Shown: positions 1 to 7,128, numbered from the stretch's first letter. The stretch: 43,129 bases of DNA from DAIRET01 sp036795455 (GCA_036795455.1 DAIRET010000007.1:1-43129), one strand, 5' to 3'. Notes: generated from the sequence alone by a model not told the origin. Made by a program: numbers and translations.

Positions 1-167
1 CTGTTAATTCCTGCTAACAACTCTGTCTTGTTAGTCAAATATCTAAGTAAAACAGCTATCACATAAAAAACAATAATAGCAATGACTGTTATTCTTTTGT
101 CAACTATTCTTTCTATTTCTTTCTGAGTGTTCATATTGTTGCTTTTGTCATCTTTACTCTTGGCCAT
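1..167 (-). CDS. partial small membrane protein, N-terminus only
   Basis: An open frame starts at ATG 165-167 on the minus strand and runs off the left edge, giving 55 residues. The first ~24 residues are hydrophilic and charged (begins MAKSKDDKSNN). One hydrophobic segment follows at about residues 27-41 (VIAIIVFYVIAVLL), then a basic stretch. This fits a single- or multi-pass inner-membrane protein with a cytoplasmic N-terminus, but I recognise no family. It is transcribed away from the decayed recombinase that starts at 274. A 22-bp perfect dyad (176-197) sits just upstream of the start. The frame is clean and the start is well placed, so a real gene is likely. Confidence 0.55.
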   Translation of the reverse strand, partial: MAKSKDDKSNNMNTQKEIERIVDKRITVIAIIVFYVIAVLLRYLTNKTELLAGIN

Positions 168-175
168 AACGTTTT

Positions 176-197
176 TTTTATGCAAACTTGCATAAAA
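176..197. promoter_or_regulatory. perfect 10-2-10 inverted repeat upstream of the partial gene
   Basis: The sequence TTTTATGCAA-AC-TTGCATAAAA is a perfect dyad with 10-bp arms and a 2-bp centre. Its near edge is 8 bp from the minus-strand start codon at 167, and its right end overlaps the dispersed repeat at 191-270. It could be an operator for the divergent genes or part of a recombination site. A terminator is unlikely because the stem is AT-rich and lies upstream of both genes. Confidence 0.4.
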
Positions 198-270
198 GCC
201 ACTTTTCCGTAGGATCGTTCCGAAAATACTATATTTACTGCGTAATAACCACAAATTATAAGATAATATG
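191..270 (+). repeat. dispersed ~80-bp intergenic element, copy 1
   Basis: Positions 191-260 align without gaps to 8803-8872, with 54 of 70 bases identical by hand count. Conserved blocks include ACTTTTCC, AGGA-CGTTC and CGT-ATAACC. This copy fills the space between the divergent partial membrane gene and the start of the recombinase remnant at 274, which is where a recombination site or an integrase promoter would lie. Neither copy carries an open frame. Confidence 0.55.
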
Positions 271-273
271 TAA

Positions 274-836
274 ATGAAGAGAGCGGAACTTATTGATAAG
301 TATTCTGCCTGTTTAACTTAAAAAGTTATTCTCCCACAACGGAAAAACTCTATTTGCACCATCTCAATCTATTTCTTAATTATGCTAGTAATTCCCGTTA
401 TAATGAAATAGATGGTGGATTTTTGCTGGATTATTTTTCGCATCTTAAGCAGACTAAACATTTCTCTTTCTCTTCAATGAAGCAGCCTCTTACGTTCACC
501 CGTTTTCTCTTTATCGATGTTCTCAATAAAGATATTGATTTCGACTTTTTTATAAAAATGAAAAAACCGTAAAGTTTACCAAACGCTCTAAGTATAGAAG
601 AAGTAGAAAATTTAATAAACTTCATTGCAAACATAAAGAAATAAGCGATAAATTCAACATATATTCATATGGCTTAAAATCTCTACGGTTTGCAATCTGA
701 AATCAGGGAATATTGGTTTATCAACGATGACAGAAAAACGAGATACAAAAAGGGAAATACGGGAACCCGATGTGTCCGAAAATTTATTCAAAATGCTTCT
801 TCTTCAATTGCTCGGTTTTTCAATAAGAATAAGTGA
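274..836 (+). pseudogene. decayed tyrosine recombinase (XerC/XerD-like integrase)
   Basis: Reading across frames gives a recognisable integrase. ATG 274 opens MKRAELIDKYSACLT, which stops at a TAA near 319. A shifted frame continues LKSYSPTTEKLYLHHLNLF, the usual core-binding start (x-Y-S-P-x-T-x-x-x-Y). It runs through FLFIDVLNKDID to an in-frame TAA at 570-572, then SLPNALSIEEVENLINFIA to a TAA at 642-644. A third frame gives NIYSYGLKSLRF, which matches box I (I-Y-S-x-G-L-R-x-S-E) with Lys where the catalytic Arg should be. A final piece, LREYWFINDDRKTRY onward to a TGA at 834-836, resembles the later part with the GKGKKDR region deleted. Box II (H-x-L-R-H) and the Tyr nucleophile are not found. 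The identification rests on motif order, not on a search. The gene cannot make an active enzyme. Confidence 0.7.
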
Positions 837-844
837 GTAGTTTG

Positions 845-912
845 ATTAATGGACATTCGTACCATTAGTGGCAAATAAGGGGTGCCACGAATTACACTAA
901 TAAACACTAATG
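845..912. repeat. compact intergenic repeat built from ATTAGTG / ATTCGTG units
   Basis: The motif ATTAGTG or ATTCGTG occurs repeatedly in both orientations within about 70 bp. The stretch holds an inverted repeat, ATTAGTGGCA (864-873) against TGCCACGAAT (883-892), with one mismatch and a 9-nt loop. A second inverted pair is TAATGG (848-853) and CCATTA (862-867). It lies between the recombinase remnant and the katG terminator and has no coding potential. It looks like a short interspersed repeat family; I cannot count genome copies from this window. Confidence 0.45.
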
Positions 913-917
913 CTAAA

Positions 918-954
918 AAATAAAAAAGCCGCAGTATTTCTACCACGGCTTTTG
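918..954 (-). terminator. intrinsic terminator of katG
   Basis: On the minus strand a stem AGCCGTGGTA, loop GAAA and arm TACTGCGGCT (two G-T wobbles) forms a 10-bp hairpin, extended by flanking A/T pairs. It is followed by a T-rich run. It begins about 36 bp past the katG stop codon at 990. Confidence 0.85.
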
Positions 955-989
955 TTGAATTGGTTTGTTTGGTGTTTTGAATTTAAACG

Positions 990-3203
990 CTATTTCAAAT
1001 CAAAGCGGTCAAGGTTCATTACTTTGTTCCATGCGGCAATAAAGTCATTAACGAATTTTTCACCGGCATCCAGGCTCCCGTACACTTCTGCCAAAGCTCT
1101 GAGTTCGGAGTTTGAACCGAAAACAAGATCAACCCTTGTCCCCGTCCATTTCAGTTCGCCTGTTTTTCTGTCCCGTCCTTCAAACTCTTCTTTCGAGTCG
1201 GAGGTCGGTTTCCATACTGTTTCCATATCAAGTAGATTAACAAAGAAATCATTAGTAAGAACTTCCGGACGATTCGTAAAAACACCATTTTTAGAGTTGT
1301 CGAAGTTAGTGTTGAGTACCCGCATACCACCAACAAGAACCGCCATTTCGGGAGCGGTAAGTGTAAGCAACTGTGCTTTGTCAATCAACAACTCTTCTGT
1401 ACGTACGGAATATTTCATTTTAAGATAATTACGGAATCCGTCTGCAGCCGGTTCAAGAACCGAAAATGATTCAATATCGGTTTGTTCCTGCGAGGCATCC
1501 ATTCGTCCCGGTGTGAAAGGAACTGTTACATTATAGCCCGCATCCTTTGCGGCTTTTTCAACACCTGCACAACCAGCCAGTACAATTAAGTCTGCAAGGG
1601 AAAGTTTTTTACCGTCGGATTGAGAACCGTTAAATTCTTTTTGAATAGTTTCAAGTTTATTCAACACTTTTTTTAACTGTACCGGGTTATTAACCGCCCA
1701 ATCTTTTTGCGGAGCCAAACGTATTCTCGCACCATTAGCGCCACCGCGTTTATCGGAGCCGCGGAATGTTGAAGCGGAAGCCCATGCAGTAGAAACCAAT
1801 TGAGATACTGTTAAGCCGGTTTTCAGAATTTTGGCTTTTAATGAAGCGATATCTTTTTCGTCAACCAGTTTGTGATCAACCGCTGGAATGGGGTCTTGCC
1901 ATATCAAATCTTCCGATGGAACTTCGGGACCTAAATAGCGTGAACGGGGTCCCATATCTCTGTGAGTTAATTTGAACCAGGCGCGTGCAAAAGCATCTGC
2001 AAATTCATCGGGATTTTCATAGAATCTTCTTGAAATTTTTTCATAAGCAGGGTCAAACCGCAAAGCAAGGTCGGTTGTAAGCATTGTGGGGGCATGACGC
2101 TTTGAAGAATCGTGTGCATCCGGTATAGAATTGGAACCCGCACCATGTTTAGGTATCCACTGATGCGCACCGGCAGGACTTTTCGTCAATTCCCAATCAT
2201 AACCGAAAAGGTTCCAGAAGAAATTGTTGCTCCACTTTGTGGGTGTGCTTGTCCAGGTAACTTCAAGACCGCTTGTGATAGTGTCTCCGGCTTTTCCTGT
2301 ACCAAAAGAACTTCTCCACCCTAATCCCTGCTCTTCGAGGTCAGCGGCTTCCGGTTCAGGTCCAACATGTGCTGCATCTCCTGCGCCGTGTGTTTTTCCG
2401 AACGTGTGTCCACCTGCAATCAGCGCTACGGTTTCTTCATCGTTCATTGCCATTCGTGCAAATGTTTCGCGAATATCTTTTGCTGCGGCAAGCGGGTCTG
2501 GATTCCCATTCGGTCCTTCCGGGTTTACATAAATTAATCCCATTTGAACTGCAGCAAGTGGATTATCAAGATCGCGTTCACCTGAATAGCGTGGTTCGCC
2601 GTCAAGCCATTTAGTTTCCGAACCCCAAAAAACATCTTCTTCCGGTTCCCAAACGTCTTCGCGTCCCCCTGCAAATCCGAATGTTTTAAATCCCATTGAT
2701 TCAAGAGCAACGTTACCGGTTAATATCATAAGGTCTGCCCACGAAATTTTTCGACCATATTTTTGTTTAATTGGCCAGAGTAATCGACGGGCTTTATCAA
2801 GGTTTACATTATCAGGCCAACTGTTCAAAGGGGCAAATCTTTGTTGCCCGGTTCCACCGCCTCCGCGACCATCGCCGGTGCGGTATGTACCTGCACTGTG
2901 CCATGCCATACGGATAAACAAAGGTCCGTAATGACCGAAATCCGCAGGCCACCATTCTTGCGAGTTGGTCATTAGTTCTCGCAGGTCTTTTTTGATCGCA
3001 TCATAATCCAGACTTTTGAATTCTTCTGCGTAGTTAAAATCCTCCTCCATCGGGTTGGATTTAGATGAATGCTGACGTAAAATATTCAGCTTTAGTTGGT
3101 TGGGCCACCAATCGCGGTTTTTCGTTCCGCCGGCACCAACACTATGCTTGTGCATTGCACCGGTTACCGGGCATTTGCTTGTTTTGTTTGAGTTCTCTTC
3201 CAT
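990..3203 (-). CDS. katG: catalase-peroxidase KatG
   Basis: Bifunctional haem enzyme (class I peroxidase superfamily) that disproportionates hydrogen peroxide and also acts as a broad peroxidase in the cytoplasm. The chosen ATG at 3203 gives 737 residues, the usual KatG length, and the N-terminus MEENSNKTSKCPVTG is typical; the frame remains open 22 codons further upstream, without family-like sequence. Distal haem residues Arg98, Trp101 and His102 lie in RMAWHSAGTYR. Tyr225 (GLIYVNPEGPNG) and Met251 (RMAMND) complete the Met-Tyr-Trp adduct. The proximal His266 is in GGHTFGKTH. The C-terminal non-haem repeat domain is complete. A strong terminator follows. A Fur/PerR-like dyad 62 bp upstream suggests peroxide-responsive control, and the neighbouring ohrR/GPx operon fits an oxidative-stress cluster. 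Confidence 0.97.
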   Translation of the reverse strand: MEENSNKTSKCPVTGAMHKHSVGAGGTKNRDWWPNQLKLNILRQHSSKSNPMEEDFNYAEEFKSLDYDAIKKDLRELMTNSQEWWPADFGHYGPLFIRMAWHSAGTYRTGDGRGGGGTGQQRFAPLNSWPDNVNLDKARRLLWPIKQKYGRKISWADLMILTGNVALESMGFKTFGFAGGREDVWEPEEDVFWGSETKWLDGEPRYSGERDLDNPLAAVQMGLIYVNPEGPNGNPDPLAAAKDIRETFARMAMNDEETVALIAGGHTFGKTHGAGDAAHVGPEPEAADLEEQGLGWRSSFGTGKAGDTITSGLEVTWTSTPTKWSNNFFWNLFGYDWELTKSPAGAHQWIPKHGAGSNSIPDAHDSSKRHAPTMLTTDLALRFDPAYEKISRRFYENPDEFADAFARAWFKLTHRDMGPRSRYLGPEVPSEDLIWQDPIPAVDHKLVDEKDIASLKAKILKTGLTVSQLVSTAWASASTFRGSDKRGGANGARIRLAPQKDWAVNNPVQLKKVLNKLETIQKEFNGSQSDGKKLSLADLIVLAGCAGVEKAAKDAGYNVTVPFTPGRMDASQEQTDIESFSVLEPAADGFRNYLKMKYSVRTEELLIDKAQLLTLTAPEMAVLVGGMRVLNTNFDNSKNGVFTNRPEVLTNDFFVNLLDMETVWKPTSDSKEEFEGRDRKTGELKWTGTRVDLVFGSNSELRALAEVYGSLDAGEKFVNDFIAAWNKVMNLDRFDLK

Positions 3204-3265
3204 TGTACCATCCGTTCTTGTTGAGTTGAATTGATATTTTAATTTAGTTTTTCTTTTTTTCAAAA

Positions 3266-3280
3266 GCAATAAGTTATTGC
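3266..3280. promoter_or_regulatory. candidate Fur/PerR-type operator of katG
   Basis: The sequence GCAATAA-G-TTATTGC is a perfect 7-1-7 inverted repeat. Its near edge is 62 bp upstream of the katG start. The 7-1-7 AT-rich geometry is that of PerR and Fur boxes, and PerR is a known regulator of katG in other phyla. The base match to the Bacillus PerR consensus is only partial, so the regulator is an inference. Confidence 0.45.
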
Positions 3281-3360
3281 GAAGTATTACTGCCTATTTC
3301 AGTTAGAAACAATTTTTATTTATAACTCGTGCAAAATGTTTATCAAAATCCAGTAAAGAT

Positions 3361-3471
3361 TTAGGAGATTTCCGGTGATGGTTGTTTTGATCCGCAGGGA
3401 TTTTTCATTACTGCGGAAAGATAAAAATAGCAGAACCGAAAAATGCTAATTCCAGCCCACCACCAAAGCAT
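3361..3471 (-). CDS. doubtful small membrane peptide, 36 residues
   Basis: A short minus-strand frame begins MLWWWAGISIFRFCYFYLSA, hydrophobic and aromatic, and ends in a polar tail with Cys and Pro residues. A GAGGAGG sequence (CCTCC at 3485-3489 on the plus strand) lies upstream, but its spacing suits another ATG at 3478, which opens only a 10-codon frame (MYNALVVGWN). The strong ribosome-binding-like sequence in an otherwise empty gap is the only support. It may be a leader peptide or chance. I recognise no family. Confidence 0.2.
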   Translation of the reverse strand: MLWWWAGISIFRFCYFYLSAVMKNPCGSKQPSPEIS

Positions 3472-3535
3472 TATACATTCTTGGCCTCCTCTTTTTATTT
3501 AATTTCTGCCATTGATTCTTATAACTGTTACTGGT

Positions 3536-3994
3536 TCATTGTTGAAGCTTTTTATTTAGTATATCAATAAGTTTGAAAAGGGTTTTCTGCAGGGAAATGA
3601 CCTCCGACTCATTCAAATTTACATCAATAAATGAATTAACCAGTTGTTCATGAATCGAAACAGCTTTTTCCTTTAACTTCTCACCTTTCTGTGTTAAAGA
3701 AATAATAACAACTCTTTCATCCGCAGCCGATCTGTTTCTTTCAATAAGATTTTTTTTCTCCAGACGCTTCAGTAAAGGTGTTACGGTATTCGATTCCAGT
3801 AGTAAACGGTTGCATATTTCGTTAACAGACATACTGCCAAATTGCCACAATACTAACAGCACCAAGTATTGCGGATAAGTTAGATCATCCTCTTTAAGAA
3901 GAGGTGTATAAATTTTCGTTGTTAATCTTGATGCTGCATATAACGGAAAACACAACTGGTTTTCAAGATAAAGTGATGTTGCATTATTGTTCAT
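3536..3994 (-). CDS. ohrR: OhrR-type MarR family redox regulator
   Basis: 152-residue winged-helix MarR protein. The N-terminus LENQLCFPLYAASRLTTKIY is the OhrR signature, with peroxide-sensing Cys15. The winged helix covers about residues 50-100 (MSVNEICNRLLLESNTVTPL, then LIERNRSAADERVV), and C-terminal helices complete the dimer region. In this family, oxidation of the Cys by organic peroxide releases DNA. The ATG at 3994 is separated from the TGA of the upstream DoxX-GPx gene (3996-3998) by one base, so the two are co-transcribed and probably translationally coupled. The candidate operator at 4928-4941 would make the operon autoregulated. The gene pairs here with a GPx-like peroxidase rather than with the usual ohr, which is not seen nearby. 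Confidence 0.9.
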   Translation of the reverse strand: MNNNATSLYLENQLCFPLYAASRLTTKIYTPLLKEDDLTYPQYLVLLVLWQFGSMSVNEICNRLLLESNTVTPLLKRLEKKNLIERNRSAADERVVIISLTQKGEKLKEKAVSIHEQLVNSFIDVNLNESEVISLQKTLFKLIDILNKKLQQ

Positions 3995-3995
3995 A

Positions 3996-4907
3996 TCAGA
4001 TAATTTTCTTTAAGTAGTTTTCAATATTCTCGGGCTTTGTAAATGGAGCGAACCTTTTAACCGGTATTCCATTTTTGTCTATAATGAATTTAGTGAAATT
4101 CCATTTGATATTACTTCCGCCGAAACCGGTTAGTTGCGATTTCAAGTATTTGAATAGTGGGTGAGCATCATCGCCGTTCACATCAATTTTTGCAAATATA
4201 GGAAAACTTACTCCGTAGTTTATTTGGCAGAATTCCAAGATTTCTTCCGATGTACCGCTTTCCTGTTTGGCAAATTGGTTGCATGGAAATCCAAGCACAA
4301 CAACTCCTCTGTCTTTGTACTTATTATAAAGTTGTTCCAGCCCTTTGTATTGCGGTGTTAATCCGCATTTGCTTGCCGTATTTACAACTATTACTGTCTT
4401 ATTTTTGAAGGCTTCCATTTTTATGGTTTTACCCATTATGTCAGCAGCCTCAAAGTCATAAAAACTTTGTGAATTTACCCCATCTTTTTTTCTACATTTT
4501 TTTATTAAATAACTTAAAGTTCCGGTTGACCATAAAGCCCAAATAATTAGAACCGGTTGAAAGAATAATCTTAAAAATCTCTTTAAATCGGTATCAAGCC
4601 CGAAAGCATCTATACCAGATGTATATTGCGAAATGTTTCCAGGGAATATCAAAACATAAAAAAGAGCTAAAGAAATACCCACTTTAATTTTGTGCTTTGT
4701 TAAAATAATCATTGATAACCCCAACAAGATTTCAACAATACCGGAGGAGACGACTACAAAATCCATGAAACCCGGATTATCGGGCAGCCATCTCGGGACT
4801 TGAGCTAAAAATTCTTCTCTTTGAAAAGTTAAATGACCAATTCCGGGTAATACCATCATTACTCCGAGAATTATTCTAAATATATTTTGTGTTTTTGTTG
4901 TTTTCAT
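3996..4907 (-). CDS. DoxX-like membrane domain fused to Cys glutathione peroxidase (GPx)
   Basis: A 303-residue two-domain protein. Residues ~5-135 hold about four hydrophobic segments of DoxX/DoxD type (IILGVMMVLPGIGH, then VEILLGLSMIIL, then FQPVLIIWALW). Residues ~148-303 are a complete GPx domain. Its peroxidatic Cys181 lies in NTASKCGLTPQYKGL, Gln215 in NQFAKQE, and Trp269-Asn270 in KWNF. Resolving Cys227 in FCQINYGV points to a thioredoxin-type atypical 2-Cys mechanism. The peroxidase would be tethered to the inner membrane, most likely on the cytoplasmic face, to reduce lipid or organic hydroperoxides (inference). ATG 4907 is preferred over a TTG at 4922 because it gives a normal start close to the dyad. 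It is the first gene of an operon with ohrR. Confidence 0.88.
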   Translation of the reverse strand: MKTTKTQNIFRIILGVMMVLPGIGHLTFQREEFLAQVPRWLPDNPGFMDFVVVSSGIVEILLGLSMIILTKHKIKVGISLALFYVLIFPGNISQYTSGIDAFGLDTDLKRFLRLFFQPVLIIWALWSTGTLSYLIKKCRKKDGVNSQSFYDFEAADIMGKTIKMEAFKNKTVIVVNTASKCGLTPQYKGLEQLYNKYKDRGVVVLGFPCNQFAKQESGTSEEILEFCQINYGVSFPIFAKIDVNGDDAHPLFKYLKSQLTGFGGSNIKWNFTKFIIDKNGIPVKRFAPFTKPENIENYLKKII

Positions 4908-4927
4908 ATCTATATCGTCCAAGATTA

Positions 4928-4941
4928 TATCGCTTACGATA
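4928..4941. promoter_or_regulatory. candidate OhrR operator
   Basis: The sequence TATCG-CTTA-CGATA is a perfect inverted repeat with 5-bp arms, 20 bp upstream of the DoxX-GPx start. Its position at the head of the operon that encodes OhrR suggests autoregulation. The link to OhrR is inferred from position and symmetry. Confidence 0.45.
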
Positions 4942-5064
4942 CAAATATAACAAACAAACCTTCATTTTCAAAATGTTTCTGAAAAATTCTTCCCAAAATT
5001 TGCGGTTTTAGTACAATTGTTTTAATGAATATACTGAATTATTAATAAGACGGAGTCAATGGTT

Positions 5065-5502
5065 TTAGTCCCAGACGTATCTCCAGGTATTGTCTTTTTG
5101 TTTTTTCCACACTGTATGAAAAACTCCTTTATGCTCTGTTATAACACCGTCTTTGTTTTCGGTTTTCCATACATATTTACCATAAGTATATCCTAGCGTT
5201 CCGCAATCAGAAACATCAATATAGTCCGGAGTCCAATCAACTGTTGCATTCTTTAAATTTTTGCTGATATAATACACTTTAATATTCTCTTTCCCTTTAA
5301 TAAGAGTATCATTTTCCCTTTTAATAACAGCTTCCGGATCGGCATAAAAATAAAATGCTTCTGCAATCCCTTTTTCATGTGTCATTTTTTCAAATGCTTT
5401 TTCGGTTCTATAGATTTCTTTCTTAACAGCATCTTTATCTATATGTTTACTACAAGAAGTAGCCAGAACCATAAATAGGAAAAAAAACATAATCGTTTTC
5501 AT
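5065..5502 (-). CDS. lipoprotein with SnoaL/DUF4440-like domain
   Basis: 145 residues. A short signal peptide ends in the lipobox L-A-T-S-C (Cys17), so it should be anchored to a membrane. The rest resembles the NTF2/SnoaL fold of DUF4440 proteins: an N-terminal helix with K-A-F-E-K-M, then YADPEAVIKRENDTLIKGKE, and late strands ending in HTVWKKQKDNTWRYVWD. Such proteins are poorly characterised and are associated with binding or hydrolysing small molecules. The start codon overlaps the stop of the DUF1801 gene (ATGA, 5499-5502), which indicates an operon of the two. No catalytic residue can be assigned. Confidence 0.75.
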   Translation of the reverse strand: MKTIMFFFLFMVLATSCSKHIDKDAVKKEIYRTEKAFEKMTHEKGIAEAFYFYADPEAVIKRENDTLIKGKENIKVYYISKNLKNATVDWTPDYIDVSDCGTLGYTYGKYVWKTENKDGVITEHKGVFHTVWKKQKDNTWRYVWD

Positions 5503-5882
5503 TTTTTGATTCCTTTCATCAAAAGGTTCTTTCTGTACTCTACCATTCTTTCTATTAAGTCCTTTGGAAGCGGTTTGTCTAATTGAAATTGGACGGAGCC
5601 TTTTCCTTTTTTATAATCTTTTAGTTCCACATCAAATCTTTCCATTGTTGTAGGATGAGGATAAAGTCCAACATGGCTTTTATATCCAGCAATCATTATT
5701 TGTTGTTCTCTTTTACCTCCAGCTGTAAGAGCATACGCAGGGATATTGTAATTAAGCAATTCGGTAGCATTAGGCACAACTTTTAGAATAGACTCTTTTA
5801 ATTCGAGCAGTGCTTTCCTCGTTTTTTCCGGTTGAGAATCTAAATACTCTTTAACCGATTTGAATTCTTTTTTATCACTCAT
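5499..5882 (-). CDS. DUF1801 / YdhG-like protein
   Basis: 127 residues from ATG 5882 (MSDKKEFKSVKEYLDSQPEK); the frame is open 16 codons further up, but the family normally begins at this point. Conserved features are ALLELKESILKVVPNATELL, NYNIPAYAL, HVGLYPHP and the C-terminal GSVQFQLDKPLPKDLIERMV. DUF1801/YdhG proteins share the fold of frataxin-like iron chaperones of Gram-positive bacteria, but their function is mostly unknown. It is cytoplasmic and first in a two-gene unit with the lipoprotein, coupled by a 4-nt overlap. Confidence 0.8.
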   Translation of the reverse strand: MSDKKEFKSVKEYLDSQPEKTRKALLELKESILKVVPNATELLNYNIPAYALTAGGKREQQIMIAGYKSHVGLYPHPTTMERFDVELKDYKKGKGSVQFQLDKPLPKDLIERMVEYRKNLLMKGIKK

Positions 5883-6010
5883 AGTTTTGTTTGCTTTTTT
5901 ATTCACATTGCCCAAGACGGTTTTATTCATGAAAAATAGAATTATAAAATCATGTTTTTTTAACTAATTACTAACCCCACTGCCACCAACTTAGACGAAT
6001 TTCACATGGT

Positions 6011-6970
6011 TTATTTTAACTTATTAGTATCCAAATGTACTCTGAAAATATTTCCCATTCCATTAAGTACATTGTTTGCCAGTGCTTCCAATTCGCTTAC
6101 ATTTTCAAGTCGTTTATCCACAGATAAAATTCTTTCGCTGGTGAAGTAGAAATTGCCTCTTGGAATATCTACAAAGGGGCAGTAATCTAATTTATTTGAA
6201 TTAATTTCACTTCCCATATTAACAGCAGTCGTCCAAAAACCATTCGTATTCTTTCTGCTATAATATAAATCTCCCCCGCCTAAATCGTCCTTCCTACCGA
6301 ACGAACTAAATATTATTAAATCTTCTTCGGGATTTATGTATGCGTTAAATTCATAAGTCGGGCCGTTTATATTTGAGTCTAAAGGTTCTGGGTCGGTGTA
6401 TTTTCCATTAATAAATTTACTTACAAAGATATCTTCGTTACCAATTCCATTTTCCCGTACTGAAGTAAAATACAGATTACCATTTTTTGTAACGGAGGGG
6501 AAAAACTCATCCATTTTGGAATTAATATTTGATTGCAGCGGTTCAGGTTCACTCCATCCGTTACTTGTTTTTTTTGAAACCCAGATATTGTAATCACTTC
6601 TTGTGGAGTCCAACTCCAAAGGTCTATCGGAAGCAAAAAACAACTCTTTTCCGGTTACAGAGTAGCAAGGTTCTATATCGCTATATTTCCCGGAAAAGCT
6701 AAGGACTTCTTTGTTACTCCACTGGTTCCCCCTTTTTTCTATTCTAACTAAACATCTTTTTAATTGCTTATAATCACAAAGGGTAAGAATTATCTCATCA
6801 CCTTTAGGCGAAATTGCAATATCCCTCTCATAAAGATTAGTTGAGATATATCCTTCGGCAAATAATTCTGCTTTACCTGGAGAGTATTCTAAATTAATCT
6901 CATTCGAGTTATCTGAATGACAGTGATTTAAAAGGAGAGCGATTAGTATTATGGGTGCGATTGTTTTCAT
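6011..6970 (-). CDS. PD40 (WD40-like) beta-propeller lipoprotein
   Basis: 319 residues with a short hydrophobic leader ending at Cys17 (LLLNHC), a probable lipobox of non-classical composition. The mature part carries repeated PD40/TolB-like blades: DIAISPKGDEIILTL, PCYSVTGKELFFASDR, PSVTKNGNLYFTS, AYINPEEDLIIFSS and PFVDIPRGNFYFTSER. These propellers usually bind peptides or partner proteins in the periplasm or at the outer membrane; no catalytic domain follows. It stands alone, without a close neighbour in the same unit. Function is unassigned. Confidence 0.8.
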   Translation of the reverse strand: MKTIAPIILIALLLNHCHSDNSNEINLEYSPGKAELFAEGYISTNLYERDIAISPKGDEIILTLCDYKQLKRCLVRIEKRGNQWSNKEVLSFSGKYSDIEPCYSVTGKELFFASDRPLELDSTRSDYNIWVSKKTSNGWSEPEPLQSNINSKMDEFFPSVTKNGNLYFTSVRENGIGNEDIFVSKFINGKYTDPEPLDSNINGPTYEFNAYINPEEDLIIFSSFGRKDDLGGGDLYYSRKNTNGFWTTAVNMGSEINSNKLDYCPFVDIPRGNFYFTSERILSVDKRLENVSELEALANNVLNGMGNIFRVHLDTNKLK

Positions 6971-7100
6971 CTTTTTTTTACAGTTAGCAGTTGAGTATGT
7001 ATAATTGAGAATATTTTACTTTACATGAATATCTACTTCGTAATAATAAAATATTTCAATGTTTTAACAAAACAAATAGGGAAGGTCTAAAGAGATTGTT

Positions 7101-7128
7101 AATTGAATAAGCAGATTCCTATTCAATT
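7101..7128. other. 9-bp inverted repeat, hairpin
   Basis: AATTGAATA (7101-7109) pairs with TATTCAATT (7120-7128) around a 10-nt loop. It lies between the phosphoesterase terminator and the PD40 gene. It is AT-rich without a T-run, so it is more likely an operator or folding element than a terminator. Confidence 0.3.

Larger units (their letters stand above)
3204..3535. other. katG upstream region (332 bp)
   Basis: This stretch holds no ordinary-sized gene. It contains the katG leader, a 15-bp dyad at 3266-3280 and a doubtful 36-codon minus-strand frame at 3361-3471. The absence of an obvious terminator after the ohrR stop at 3536 leaves some read-through into katG possible, but the dyad suggests katG has its own promoter here. 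Confidence 0.6.

Noticed and set aside
191..270. Dispersed element as an integron attC site
   Set aside because: Copy 2 has an ATCCAAC that fits RYYYAAC, but neither copy has the matching GTTRRRY partner or the long imperfect stem of attC.
354..572. Open frame of 72 codons on the plus strand as a gene
   Set aside because: It begins with TTG in the middle of a recognisable integrase N-terminal domain and ends at a premature TAA followed by more integrase sequence in the same frame; it is part of the pseudogene.
910..1428. Plus-strand frame of 172 codons opposite katG
   Set aside because: It lies antisense to the well-supported katG coding region and has no recognisable sequence of its own.
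4908..4922. TTG start at 4922 for the DoxX-GPx protein
   Set aside because: It would add only five residues; ATG 4907 is a better start and leaves a normal leader after the dyad at 4928-4941.
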